A DNA stretch of 64,000 bases from Fibrobacter sp. UWP2 (GCF_900141705.1 NZ_FQYM01000001.1:248001-312000), one strand, 5' to 3'. Positions 25,154-33,792 are shown, numbered from the stretch's first letter. Program-made: numbers and translations. The notes: a model not told the origin generated them from the sequence alone.

Positions 25154-25699
25154 ATGAAAAAGTTACTCGCCACACTCGCTACCCTCGCCCTTTTGGCAGG
25201 CTGCGCAAGCACCCCGCAAGAAAAGGCTGCTAGCGCCCTTGCCGAAATGCAACAAGAAAAGAACGAACTCATCCAGAAGGGCGTCGTCGCCGGCTTTGGC
25301 ATTGGCGAATCCCAGGACGAACAGATCGCCTATGACAAGGCCGACCTGAACGCCCGTACCGACATTGGCCGCGAACTGGAATCCAAGCTCCAGAACCTGA
25401 CCCGCGCCTACGCCGAAGAAGTGGGCAGCGAACTGACCCAACACTTTGAAGAAGTGAAGAAGAACGTCGTTTCGACCACGCTCCGCGGTGCTACCATCAT
25501 CAAGATCAAGACCGAAGCCAAGGAAAACACTGTGAAGGTCTACGCCATCATGGCCATGGACCCGAAGCTCGTGCGTGAAGCCTTCGAAGCCGAACTCGCC
25601 GCCCAGCAGGCTGACGTCGCCCGCTTCCGCGCCGCCAAGGCTTACGGTGACGCCAACGCCGAATTTGCCGCTTACGAAGCCGCCAAGGCCAACAAGTAA
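25154..25699 (+). CDS. LPP20-family lipoprotein
   Basis: A 181-aa lipoprotein, lipobox ALLAGC (Cys 17), with an LPP20 domain: GVVAGFGIGESQDEQIAYDKADLNARTDIGRELESKLQ region, then LRGATIIKIKTEAKENTVKVYAIMAM. It ends in an Ala-rich helix. LPP20 proteins are outer-membrane lipoproteins of unknown role in Helicobacter and many others. It is divergent from the FecR operon, whose last gene carries a second LPP20-like domain, so the four genes are probably one functional set. Strong codon bias and a perfect ribosome-binding site suggest high expression. Confidence 0.8.
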   Translation: MKKLLATLATLALLAGCASTPQEKAASALAEMQQEKNELIQKGVVAGFGIGESQDEQIAYDKADLNARTDIGRELESKLQNLTRAYAEEVGSELTQHFEEVKKNVVSTTLRGATIIKIKTEAKENTVKVYAIMAMDPKLVREAFEAELAAQQADVARFRAAKAYGDANAEFAAYEAAKANK

Positions 25700-25722
25700 T
25701 TCCTAGCGAATCCAAAAATTTC

Positions 25723-25747
25723 GCCTCGGCACTGCCGAGGCTTTTTT
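25723..25747. terminator. Bidirectional intrinsic terminator
   Basis: GCCTCGGC (25723-25730) pairs perfectly with GCCGAGGC (25734-25741), 3-nt loop, T-run after it and an A-run before it. Confidence 0.8.
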
Positions 25748-25758
25748 GTTTGCCAAAA

Positions 25759-26289
25759 CTACTTGGCCGATTTACGCCAACGCTCGCGAATAAGCTGCAA
25801 GTCGTGCTGGTACGGGTTCCGCTTAAAGTCCTCGAACGCCCACGCTGTCGGGTGGAACTCCCCCTTGGCGTAGGTGAGGAGCATGTCGAGCCACACACCG
25901 CCACCGGCATAGAGCTTGAACGGCCCCCGCTTGTAGCTGGGCAAAACAACCTTATCCAAGTCCATGTAACCGATATCCACGTTCACATGGCGATGGTCGG
26001 AGTTGTCGCTTGAAGCCGTCGTGAGTTCCAAGGCGTTGCTGCGAGCCTTCTCTTGCGCAATGGTCTCGGGAGGGATGCACTTTTCAAAACTCACCACCCC
26101 TCGGAACAGGCCGTCCCCCATCTCGGGAGTGTAGTAGTCCGTTTTATCGAAGGGGAACAATTTGCCTTTGTAACGGAGAGGCCCCCAGGTAGACTCCAAC
26201 AAGTTGACTACGACAGGGTCCCATTCAGGGCCTTTTTGAAGCACGAAGGCAATCAGTTGTGCCGGTTCAGAAAAATGAGTTGCTTTCAT
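25759..26289 (-). CDS. DUF4416-family protein
   Basis: A 176-aa cytoplasmic protein with the DUF4416 pattern: WGPLRYKGKLFPFDKTDYYTPEMG, GLFRGVVSFEKCIPPE, KARSNALELTTAS, HVNVDIGYMDLDKVVLPSYKR and FKLYAGGGVWLDMLLTYAKGEFHP. No function is known for the family. It lies 17 nt after the metzincin-like gene on the same strand, so both may be cotranscribed. Confidence 0.75.
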   Translation of the reverse strand: MKATHFSEPAQLIAFVLQKGPEWDPVVVNLLESTWGPLRYKGKLFPFDKTDYYTPEMGDGLFRGVVSFEKCIPPETIAQEKARSNALELTTASSDNSDHRHVNVDIGYMDLDKVVLPSYKRGPFKLYAGGGVWLDMLLTYAKGEFHPTAWAFEDFKRNPYQHDLQLIRERWRKSAK

Positions 26290-26306
26290 AACGAGGGCAA
26301 TTAAAA

Positions 26307-27575
26307 TCAGTGTGGAAAAATCATCAAGTTCTTGCGGACAATTTCGAGTTGCTTTTGAGAAAACCCTTCATACGGCAATTCGGTAGCCGCCGGGAACATG
26401 ACATTGCTCGCATCGGGGCAGTCCTCAATCTCAAACGCCTTGGCATCAAAATAGTACTTGCGTGCGACTCCGCCAATCTCGTCGTCATTCACACTCATGT
26501 ACCCGCCCAAAATCAAATTTATGCAATAGGGGGTTTCTTCGATGCCGTCTTCGAGATTGGAGTAATCGCCCTCCGCTTCCCAGTCCCCGGGTGTCGTAGT
26601 CGTGTGACGCAAGCCAAAAAAGTGGCCGGTCTCGTGCAAGGCGCTTTCCACAATCTCCTTGGACGTCAAAGGCACTTCGCCACCAAGGGAGGGCGCGTAT
26701 ATGCGGTTTCCCACAATAACGGTGCTTCTTTTTCCGCCACCCATGTTGCCACTGAAGAGCGCGGCAAAACCCAAGGAGCCCTCTTCCTCAATACGATGCA
26801 TGTAGACAATGTCCAAGGCATTCCTGAGATTCGCCTCGGGCCAGCCTCCCAACTCCGACAGGTACATATCATCTGACGAGTAGCCTGCACGCCACGGCTC
26901 GTCTGCCGGGTATTTTTTCCCGAGAGTCGGGTGCTCGTGAGCATAGCGCACGTAAAGCGTATCGACCTTGATTGTACTGTAATACCTGCGGAAATCCTTG
27001 AGCATAAGATTTGCAAGGCTGTCCACATCGACGCTGTCCTTCGTCGGCAAGATTTTTCCCACCGCAACCAGGTTAATGCTCATGTGGTCCGAATAGGCCC
27101 CTTCGCCTGTCAATTTCACATTTTTTGTCGGACCCCTGTAAAAAGTTTCTCCGTCCAACAAAGATGTAGCCCAGTAAATCATCTCGTTTTCTTCACAGAC
27201 AAACCGATACACAATCCGGTCACCCACAAATTCCCCTTCAAGTTCGCGGACCTTGTGGACCTTGAACTGAGTCTCCGTTTGCTCGTACAGCCGGTATAAC
27301 TGAAGTACGGGCGCCTTTTCGGCTCCACTCCTATCAAAAGAAAGCTCGTAGCTTGCATTGGGATGGAGCTGGAGCTTGACGCCATGGGCCAGGTTCGCCG
27401 CGATGGAGTCGTTCACCGCCTCGTCGTTGGGGAACAAGGTAAAACGAACCCCGCTATCTGGAAGAAGATTGATTTCAGGATCGGATTCTTCGGAACAGGC
27501 GGCAAAAAGGCAAAAAAGCGCCGCCAAAATGACGTGCATCGGAGAAAAAAAGTTTTTCAAATCAAAATGGCACAT
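26307..27575 (-). CDS. Metzincin-like metalloprotease lipoprotein
   Basis: A 422-aa protein with a hydrophobic export signal ending in a lipobox-like LFCLFAAC. The zinc motif HETGHFFGLRH (about residues 314-324) fits HExxHxxGxxH of the metzincin clan, and NVMFP further on is a good Met-turn. A small set of Cys lies between. It should cleave proteins or peptides outside the cytoplasm; substrate unknown. Two starts are possible (27575, or 27539 directly before the hydrophobic segment); I keep the longer. The divergent comEC start is 66 bp away. Confidence 0.75.
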   Translation of the reverse strand: MCHFDLKNFFSPMHVILAALFCLFAACSEESDPEINLLPDSGVRFTLFPNDEAVNDSIAANLAHGVKLQLHPNASYELSFDRSGAEKAPVLQLYRLYEQTETQFKVHKVRELEGEFVGDRIVYRFVCEENEMIYWATSLLDGETFYRGPTKNVKLTGEGAYSDHMSINLVAVGKILPTKDSVDVDSLANLMLKDFRRYYSTIKVDTLYVRYAHEHPTLGKKYPADEPWRAGYSSDDMYLSELGGWPEANLRNALDIVYMHRIEEEGSLGFAALFSGNMGGGKRSTVIVGNRIYAPSLGGEVPLTSKEIVESALHETGHFFGLRHTTTTPGDWEAEGDYSNLEDGIEETPYCINLILGGYMSVNDDEIGGVARKYYFDAKAFEIEDCPDASNVMFPAATELPYEGFSQKQLEIVRKNLMIFPH

Positions 27576-27641
27576 TTTCCGTCAAAATTCCGTTTAATAG
27601 ACAACAGTTTGCATCAAACCATTCAAGGTAAAGGTATAAAA

Positions 27642-28384
27642 ATGAAACGGCAATATGGCATATGGCGGGGTAAAATAAATGTTTCGCTACAAGATTTATT
27701 GACCCCTCTCACAGGGAAACCGGCACTGACCAGCGCCCTGGTACTCATGGCCACCTACGCGAGTTTCAACTGCCCAGAATTCGCTCCGGTTCTGCTTTTG
27801 CCGCTCGCCATGTCTATACGTTTTTTTCCAAAGGGCGTCCAGTGGTCCATCTTGTTTTCGCTTTTGGTCGGGATCGCCAGCCATTATGCCGCTTCAAGCT
27901 CCGCCAGTCGGGACCTCTGGCAAGTGCCACGCGCCAAAGGGTGCGGCATCGTAGAGACGGTGATGCCGAGGGCAAACGGGACCGCGTTCATTGTGGCAAG
28001 CAGCCAACGCGTCCGCCTCACCGAAAAACGCGAATTGCGGGCATTGCCCCTGCCAGGCGATTCTATTTGCTACGAAGCCAGCTGGTACCCCATCACGCCA
28101 CCAACCGTCCCCGGAGGCTTCGACACCCGTGGCTGGCTCAAAAGCCAAGGGCTCGCCGCCTACGGCAAGTTCACGCATTGGGACTCCTGGCGCGGGCACT
28201 GGACTCCCGAACGCAGTTTTTATGCATTTCGCATGTGGATCAAATCGAGGTTCGAGGAGTACCTGGCCCCCGCCGAGACCGGGCTTTTGCTCGGGCTACT
28301 GGCGGGCGACAAGAGCGGCATCCCCGAAGCCCTGCGCAGTGACTTCCAGCGTTCCGGACTGGTGCACGTGCTTGCCATTAGTGG
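27642..28384 (+). pseudogene. comEC: comEC, 5' part, interrupted by the prophage
   Basis: Codons 1-247 of a ComEC/Rec2 DNA-uptake channel gene: N-terminal membrane segments (LALVLMATYASF region), the DUF4131-like beta domain (ELRALPLPGDSICYEASWYP, GGFDTRGWLKSQGLAAYGKF) and the start of the competence domain (ETGLLLGLLAGDKSGIPEAL, GLVHVLAISG). Directly after LAISG the frame enters prophage sequence and reads 47 foreign residues to a stop at 28526, so a 294-aa truncated protein may be made. The missing part starts at 61569. Joining 27642-28384 to 61569-63165 gives 2340 nt, exactly 780 codons, with the expected LAISGFHVVLLAG across the joint. Confidence 0.9.
28379..28384 (+). other. attL core
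   Basis: TAGTGG, where the comEC frame (…GCC ATT AGT GG) changes to prophage sequence. It is the only short repeat whose collapse with the right copy restores the comEC frame and motif. Confidence 0.75.
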
Positions 28385-28430
28385 TTCCGCCGAACGGTCC
28401 ATTCCGGAAAGCTGGTGCCGATTTTGCCCA

Positions 28431-28485
28431 GTTTTAGCCCAATACAACCCCTTCGACCTTGAAAAATTCGTACATTTAGTGCACG
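28431..28485 (+). repeat. Left copies of attachment-site arm repeats
   Basis: GTTTTAGCCCAATA (28431-28444) and TAGTGCACG (28477-28485) both recur in the same orientation at the right end (61528-61541 and 61514-61522). They lie on the prophage side of the core and fit integrase arm-binding sites. Confidence 0.5.
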
Positions 28486-28541
28486 ATATTGTACAGATTT
28501 CAACTACATGGAATCAAATACAATAACAAAGGACACATAAC

Positions 28542-29603
28542 ATGGCATCTTACTGCATATTCATCAAGAACAAGCGTGACCGGGGGTTCTGGTACCTCCG
28601 GAAATCCGACCACGGCAAGGTCACGGACGTGAATCTCAAAACCCACGACCGGAAAGAGGCCGAGGTCCAGCTCATGAAGGTAAAGGTGGCACAGGCCGAG
28701 CTCGACCGGCAGAATGCCTCCGGCGAAGCCCTGAACGCCCTGGACGTGAGACAGAAGGAACTGCGCTCACCGGTGGACCTACCGGGTGGCGTGCTCGATA
28801 TCTGGACGGATAGGCTCAAGGTGGAAGGTTATCGAGAACAGAGCATCAGCCGGTACCTCAGGGCCGCACAGTGGCTTCTGAGGGGCGTGAACATCGCCGA
28901 CCTGACCGCGGACAAGGTGGCGGAGATTTTCGCCACCAAGACCGTCAAATTGAAATCCACGACCCGGCACGGCTACGTGAACGCGCTCAACAACCTGTTC
29001 GACCACTTCGGGAGGGACGACTTGAAAAAGGGTTTGCCCAAGGTAAAGGTCGAGCCTCCGACAAAATCGACGTGGACTCGCGAACAGATGTACGACATAA
29101 TTATGAACGTGCGGAGCAACACTGCGGAGCGGACAGAACAATACCGCCTGTACTTCTCAGTAATGGCGATTATCGGCAGTCGCCCCGGCGAAACTTACGA
29201 CCTTCTATGGTCCGACTTAAACGAGGACACCGGCATAATCCATTTTAGAGCCGAAATCGTAAAGACCCGCCGGGAGCGTTTTTGCCCTCTCCCGTTCTCT
29301 CTGTGGGCACAACTCGAAACGATAAGGGGTGAACCCGACCAACGCATTTTCTCGGCCTGTAGCCCATGCCAGGCGAGCCGCTTCACGGTCCTGAGCAACG
29401 CCATCAAAAGGGCCGGCGTACCGAAGGGCGGCTTAAAGACGTTCAGGACCTCGGTGAGCAACATATTGTACCGGAAGTCCGGTGATATCGTGAAGGTGTC
29501 CCAACTGCTCGGGCATGGCCCCGGTACCGCGATGACCTGGTATCAGTCGGTAAGGGCCCCGGAGGAGCTGGCCGACCTGGTCAACGACGAGGTGATACCA
29601 TAG
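28542..29603 (+). CDS. int: Tyrosine-family phage integrase
   Basis: A 353-aa site-specific recombinase with the N-terminal arm-binding region, a core-binding helical domain (about 75-170) and the catalytic domain. Catalytic residues seen: Arg in GSRPGE (R214), Lys in EIVKTRRE (K241), box II TFRTS (R302, with Lys at 299 where His is usual), His in LLGHGPG (about 325) and the nucleophile Tyr in TWYQS (about 334). It lies 150 bp inside the left attachment core, the usual place. A ribosome-binding AAAGGA precedes the ATG. It should insert and excise the phage at comEC. Confidence 0.9.
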   Translation: MASYCIFIKNKRDRGFWYLRKSDHGKVTDVNLKTHDRKEAEVQLMKVKVAQAELDRQNASGEALNALDVRQKELRSPVDLPGGVLDIWTDRLKVEGYREQSISRYLRAAQWLLRGVNIADLTADKVAEIFATKTVKLKSTTRHGYVNALNNLFDHFGRDDLKKGLPKVKVEPPTKSTWTREQMYDIIMNVRSNTAERTEQYRLYFSVMAIIGSRPGETYDLLWSDLNEDTGIIHFRAEIVKTRRERFCPLPFSLWAQLETIRGEPDQRIFSACSPCQASRFTVLSNAIKRAGVPKGGLKTFRTSVSNILYRKSGDIVKVSQLLGHGPGTAMTWYQSVRAPEELADLVNDEVIP

Positions 29604-29610
29604 GGCGGGG

Positions 29611-29632
29611 GGGCGATATTTTTCGCCCTTCC
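29611..29632 (+). terminator. Weak hairpin after the integrase gene
   Basis: GGGCGA (29611-29616) pairs with TCGCCC (29623-29628), followed by a pyrimidine tract rather than a pure T-run. Probable end of the integrase transcript. Confidence 0.4.
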
Positions 29633-29886
29633 CCTTCCTCTATAGATATTATTATACCTTTATATATTATTATTTTTTTTTATTTTTTTTCTAAAGTAAG
29701 AGAAGATAAGCCCCCTAGCCCCTTTCTTACTCTCAGGCGGATTTCAGCCCGCCCTCAACTATGCCCCCACCGATGCCCCCCATTTACCCCCCTTTAAAAT
29801 TTCGCAAATTTCGGCACATGTAAGTATAAGGCATTTTTCGTCTACCGACGGCGTCCCTTGAAACCTACCAGCGCATAAGAGTCGAA

Positions 29887-29915
29887 CCGACCAGAAGTTC
29901 TGGCCGGCTTTCTTT
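29887..29915 (+). terminator. Hairpin upstream of the structured-RNA promoter
   Basis: CCG(A)CCAG at 29887-29894 pairs with CTGG(C)CGG at 29900-29907 and is followed by CTTTCTTT. It would insulate the RNA promoter from read-through out of the integrase gene. Confidence 0.45.
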
Positions 29916-29964
29916 GTAAAGATGTAACTGTCACCGTTTCACAAAATTTTTTTTAAGATTTTTG

Positions 29965-29994
29965 TTGCTTTAGAATTTTTTTATGCTATATTTG
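29965..29994 (+). promoter_or_regulatory. Consensus FCB-type promoter for the structured RNA/early operon
   Basis: TTG (29965-29967), exactly 19 nt, then TATATTTG (29987-29994): the best match in the window to the Bacteroidetes -33/-7 consensus. Transcription should start near 30000. Confidence 0.65.
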
Positions 29995-29999
29995 GTTAC

Positions 30000-30210
30000 A
30001 GCAAGGCGGTCCGACTCCGTCTTCGTGGCATAAGTCCAGGCGGTCCTGGCAGTGGCCATCAAGAATGGCCGAGCTCAATTAGCTCTCAATCCTCAAAGAA
30101 CATAACAGACTTTAAACGACCATCTACCCAGTTAGTCGTCCGACCTTAAATATGGCAGTCCATAGTTAAGTCCGGGCAGCGGAGGGGTAGACCGCTGCCC
30201 GGTTTCTTTT
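30000..30210 (+). ncRNA. Candidate structured RNA (~210 nt) with intrinsic terminator
   Basis: Between a consensus promoter and a strong terminator the sequence has no gene but tiles into hairpins: CCAGG/CCTGG (30036-30049), GGCCAT/ATGGCC (30054-30070), GAGCT/AGCTC (30071-30085), ACGAC/GTCGT (30116-30139), TATGG/CCATA (30151-30164) and the terminator stem CCGGGCAGCGG/CCGCTGCCCGG (30172-30202) with TTTCTTTT after it. Hairpins two and three abut, so they can stack. It is either a free-standing phage RNA or a leader that controls read-through into the early operon, whose Shine-Dalgarno starts at 30211. I know no family it belongs to. Confidence 0.6.
30172..30210 (+). terminator. Terminator/attenuator directly upstream of the early operon
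   Basis: Perfect 11-bp GC-rich stem (30172-30182 with 30192-30202), 9-nt loop, then TTTCTTTT, followed immediately by AGGAG and the ATG at 30221. Its position between promoter and ribosome-binding site is that of an attenuator. Confidence 0.75.
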
Positions 30211-30220
30211 AGGAGCCACG

Positions 30221-30553
30221 ATGGAGAGCCTTGCCCAATCCTACCTGCCCAGCACGGGCGACAAGACGACAATAAACATTTACCGGTGTGACGGGGCCAC
30301 CCAGGAGGACACCCTCCAGGAACAGCTTTTGAGGCACGGCCTTATAAAGTCCAAATGGACGCTTGACGATGATAAGCCAGGTACAGTATTCTACTGGTTT
30401 AGGCACGTCGCCGCCCGAGCATACAATATAACACACTTTATATTAAGCGAAGAAGGCCATTGCGGTATTTGCTACCATAGTATACTCAATAAGTTCTTCT
30501 ACCAGAATTACCTACAGGAGCCGGTCCATCTAAAGGACAATATTTATATATAA
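30221..30553 (+). CDS. Early phage protein, unknown function
   Basis: A 110-aa protein beginning after AGGAG with 5-nt spacing, first gene of the early operon. The sequence is mixed and soluble (KTTINIYRCDGATQEDTLQEQLLRHGL, WFRHVAARAYNITHFILSEEGHC) with two Cys near HCGICYHS, which could be half of a metal site. No helix-turn-helix is apparent. I recognise no family. Confidence 0.55.
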   Translation: MESLAQSYLPSTGDKTTINIYRCDGATQEDTLQEQLLRHGLIKSKWTLDDDKPGTVFYWFRHVAARAYNITHFILSEEGHCGICYHSILNKFFYQNYLQEPVHLKDNIYI

Positions 30554-30569
30554 GTCTGTAGCGACCGAT

Positions 30570-30740
30570 ATGGCTCACGCCCTGCTGGAACCCAGGGTTG
30601 TACGGGCTTATGATGTATTCAGGGGTTTCGACGAGTATGGTAGATGGGCCCAAGACAATACGCCTAATCAATGCGCTTCCAAAGGCTACTACGTTATAAT
30701 CACGCAAGATTCAGCAAGCAGGCTGGTAAAGGAGATTTAA
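30570..30740 (+). CDS. 56-aa early phage protein
   Basis: ATG 30570 to TAA 30740, 56 codons, lying between the 110-aa gene and the helicase gene with 3 nt to the next ATG. The composition is protein-like (YDVFRGFDEYGRWAQDNTP, YYVIITQDSASRLVKEI). No good Shine-Dalgarno precedes it, so it would depend on coupling. Function unknown. Confidence 0.45.
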   Translation: MAHALLEPRVVRAYDVFRGFDEYGRWAQDNTPNQCASKGYYVIITQDSASRLVKEI

Positions 30741-30743
30741 GGA

Positions 30744-32876
30744 ATGACAGTAGACGAGTTTATTTACCTGTGCGACTACGCTGGACTTTTACCGAGCAAA
30801 TTCGATGAACAGACGTGGACCCAGTCGATTGCCAAGTTTGTAGGCATCGGAGTCGACTGTGCCGACCTTATGAGCGAGACGGCCAAGTTCCCCGGTTCAA
30901 AATCCGACGTTAACACGACCTTGAAAAAATACAAGGAAGCCCTGAGGACATCCGATTCCACGGATTCCTTGGCTGTAAGCATCGATGCCAATAAGTTTGT
31001 GGCGATGTCAGACGATAAGAAGCGTAAGGAGTTCAAGGCCTACCTTAATTTCTGTGAAAAGACATTCTTCCCGGCATACATCTTCGACCTGAACCCCAGA
31101 GTGAGGGACTTCTTGGCCAAGAACTTCATGTTCACTTATGCCAACGATGGCAAGCGGATTGTGTATATGAGGAACTTGGATGCGCCTGGAACAATATGGC
31201 GGGAAGCAGCCAGCAGTGAAAACGCATTCTTACAGTTGCAGGGGTCGATGCGCAAAAAGTTAACCGGCCTCTTGTCGACTACGAACGAGTGCTCTACAGT
31301 ATCCGTAATATCTATTCAGGATGGACAACCGGAAGTACAGGATGGCATACCATACTATAAATTGTACGAGTACTACGAGCAGAGCATAATGAAGGGTGTT
31401 TCGGGGACTCCTGCCAACGTAGATTATTTTAAGACAAAACTGCACGAATACATTGAAAACCTAAAACGCAGCTTTGAAAACAAGAAGTCTAAGAGCGAAC
31501 TGTCTAGGGGACTCCAGAAGATACCTGAAATGCTTCATAACATGGATGTCGCAATGGATGAATACGGTTTTATCTACAAGGAGCAAATAGAACTTCCAGC
31601 CTTCACCAACGACCCGAATGAACCGGCTTTTATGTACTTCGACCTGAACAATATCGTGGAAGGACCGACACCCGACTTTGATGGTTTTATGGAGTCCGTT
31701 GTACCGGCTTGTCGAGAATCTTTGATGGCGGGTATATTTGCCACGTTCTTCGCCCAGTCGCACCTTAACCAGTACATTTGGATTGAGAGCCGAGGGGGTG
31801 ATGGCAAATCAAGCCTATTCAACGCTATGGCAGAATATGCCGGTAAAAATCTTTCGTGTTCCCTTGGACAAACGCTTAATACGGAGTTCGGCCTTGAAAA
31901 TGCCGTCGGAAAACGCATGGTTATCTTGAGCGACGTGAAAACCGGGCTCTCAGTAAAAAGCCAGTTGATACACAACCTGACCGGACACGATATAATTAGC
32001 ATCAACCGAAAGAACAAGCCAATTATATCGGCAAGGCTTGACCCGATTTTGTGGATTGCGGCCAACAACCCGCCTGATGTGAACTTTGCGAACAGGAACG
32101 AGGCTCGCCGGTGCTTGTATATCAAAATGCAAGAACCGCCCATTGAAATAAAGAGGAAGTTCTACTTCACTGATGACAAGGGCAACTTGATTCTTGATGC
32201 CTCAGGAAAACCAATCAATAATGGCTACGACCTCAAAGGCAACCTTATCAAGGAAATGCCCCACATACTCTACAAGTGCCGAGAAGTGTTTAAACGGGTA
32301 TGCCCACCACCTTACAGCGTTATCAAACAAACTACAGAACAATCTGCCCTTACGCTTGAAAACTGTGTCGACCTGGACGCCAATGAATGGTCTACTTATA
32401 TCGAAGAAACGTTCGATTTTAGAAACCCCACAGCCAAGTTAAAAATAACAGAAATTCAGGAAGCCATACGCGAAACACGCTTAAACCACGGTGAACGCTC
32501 TGCTATTTCAAACTACCAGAAGGGAGATATCATCCAGCTTCTAGTAAACGGCTACAAGTGCTCCAAGAAGAAGGTCAAAGGTATCCGGTACCTTGAAGGA
32601 ATCAGCATTGCCAATACCTCCGTTATATCATGGGCAAAGTCGGCCAATCTGCAATGCACGGCAGCACCTACAGAAATGTTGCAGAACCTTTATGATGATT
32701 ATAAGCAATGGTGCCACGAGTGCGGAGCCTACGCCAAGTCCAGAGATATTTGGCTCAATGGCCTACGCAACGTCTTCCCCAACCTTATTACTGCCGTCGA
32801 TAATAAGAACGAACTTATAAATCTAGAGTATTGCCCGGCGTTCAACACGTTTACCCCAGTCTCGAAGGTCGTATGA
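30744..32876 (+). CDS. Phage replicative helicase, SF3 (D5-like)
   Basis: A 710-aa replication protein. The C-terminal half is a superfamily 3 helicase: Walker A ESRGGDGKSSL (K355), Walker B KRMVILSDVKTG, motif C DPILWIAANNPP and an arginine finger candidate in NRNEARRC. The N-terminal ~300 residues are not recognised; no primase motif is visible there, and a separate primase gene follows with an ATGA overlap. It should unwind the phage origin as a hexamer. The ribosome-binding site is GGAGATTTAAGG just before the ATG. Confidence 0.8.
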   Translation: MTVDEFIYLCDYAGLLPSKFDEQTWTQSIAKFVGIGVDCADLMSETAKFPGSKSDVNTTLKKYKEALRTSDSTDSLAVSIDANKFVAMSDDKKRKEFKAYLNFCEKTFFPAYIFDLNPRVRDFLAKNFMFTYANDGKRIVYMRNLDAPGTIWREAASSENAFLQLQGSMRKKLTGLLSTTNECSTVSVISIQDGQPEVQDGIPYYKLYEYYEQSIMKGVSGTPANVDYFKTKLHEYIENLKRSFENKKSKSELSRGLQKIPEMLHNMDVAMDEYGFIYKEQIELPAFTNDPNEPAFMYFDLNNIVEGPTPDFDGFMESVVPACRESLMAGIFATFFAQSHLNQYIWIESRGGDGKSSLFNAMAEYAGKNLSCSLGQTLNTEFGLENAVGKRMVILSDVKTGLSVKSQLIHNLTGHDIISINRKNKPIISARLDPILWIAANNPPDVNFANRNEARRCLYIKMQEPPIEIKRKFYFTDDKGNLILDASGKPINNGYDLKGNLIKEMPHILYKCREVFKRVCPPPYSVIKQTTEQSALTLENCVDLDANEWSTYIEETFDFRNPTAKLKITEIQEAIRETRLNHGERSAISNYQKGDIIQLLVNGYKCSKKKVKGIRYLEGISIANTSVISWAKSANLQCTAAPTEMLQNLYDDYKQWCHECGAYAKSRDIWLNGLRNVFPNLITAVDNKNELINLEYCPAFNTFTPVSKVV

Positions 32877-33718
32877 TATTCCTCTGTAAACCCAACCAGT
32901 TCAGCAAGTACATGCACTTGGCTTCCATGAGCAACGAACAGTGGAACGAACTGCTCGAGCATCCGCCCGTGTTTAGCGATAAGAGCAAGGCGCCACTGGC
33001 CATCTATGGCTCGATGGTCCGGGACCCTGAACCGGTCTCCGAGACCGTGCGTCGACCGAGGTGTACAGGGGCAAATGTGGAGCATTTAGACTGCTTGCAA
33101 TTAGATTTCGATAACGGGTTCAGCATCAGGGAATTTGCGGAACATTATGCAAAGTGGAGGTGGACACTTTATACGTCCTACTCTTATGGGTATAAGGAAG
33201 GAGACCGCTTTCGGGTGATTTTACCTCTGCAATCCAAAATGCCTTGCCACGTCCTTAATAATAGGCGAGTCAAGGCCAATCTTGCCTGGCACTTCCCTCA
33301 CGTCGACCAGTGCTGTTTTGATAGAGGCCATTGGCAAATTTTGCCATGTGTTCGCTCAAAAGGCGCCCCATACCAATACCTGCGAAACAAAGGCGAACTC
33401 TGGGGTGGCGATGACTTCTGGAAGGAATACGAATGCTGGGTCAAGGACGATGAAATCGAGTTTGCACGCCGGGCCGAAAAGGCAAAGGAACTTACAAAAA
33501 CTGTCAATGTCGAAGAACTAGTTTCCCAGCTGGAAGATGAACTGAATATGATTCCTGTCGGTGCCGGTCAGAGGTATAATAGAGTGAAGCACCTGCTCGC
33601 CAAATACGTACATAAAGGTCTTGGTGAAGCCGTATTGTCTGTGCCGTGTCCGTGGTCCGATAAGAAGTGGCAAAGACAATGGCCCGGCCTAGTAAATTGG
33701 GCGGCAACGATTACTTAA
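32873..33718 (+). CDS. AEP-superfamily primase-like protein
   Basis: A 281-aa protein whose ATG overlaps the helicase stop (ATGA). It shows the pattern of small archaeo-eukaryotic-type primases in phages and plasmids: LQLDFDNG with D78 and D80 as metal ligands, a strand YTSYSYG, GDRFRVILPL, and DQCCFDRGHWQILPC. In relatives I know, the strand corresponding to YTSYSYG ends in Ser-His, whereas here it reads Ser104-Tyr105. It should make primers for phage replication with the SF3 helicase. The changed position means activity is uncertain. Confidence 0.6.
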   Translation: MIFLCKPNQFSKYMHLASMSNEQWNELLEHPPVFSDKSKAPLAIYGSMVRDPEPVSETVRRPRCTGANVEHLDCLQLDFDNGFSIREFAEHYAKWRWTLYTSYSYGYKEGDRFRVILPLQSKMPCHVLNNRRVKANLAWHFPHVDQCCFDRGHWQILPCVRSKGAPYQYLRNKGELWGGDDFWKEYECWVKDDEIEFARRAEKAKELTKTVNVEELVSQLEDELNMIPVGAGQRYNRVKHLLAKYVHKGLGEAVLSVPCPWSDKKWQRQWPGLVNWAATIT

Positions 33719-33792
33719 AAAAGTTGTTGCCACGCGAAGTTTAAAATGCTATTGGTATAACAGAAACAAAAAACGATAACAAGGAGTAAACT

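Larger units (their letters stand above)
29604..30220 (+). other. 617-bp non-coding region between integrase and early operon
   Basis: No convincing reading frame on either strand. It holds the weak hairpin after int, an AT-rich run (29641-29700, a candidate for the replication origin or attachment accessory sites), a hairpin CCAG/CTGG with outer CCG/CGG at 29887-29907 followed by CTTTCTTT, a strong FCB-type promoter at 29965-29994, and the structured RNA with its own terminator. A repressor gene, often found here, is absent. Confidence 0.6.

Noticed and set aside
29641-29700. AT-rich run after the integrase gene as a proven origin
   Set aside because: No iterons or initiator-binding repeats are visible; only mentioned as a possibility.
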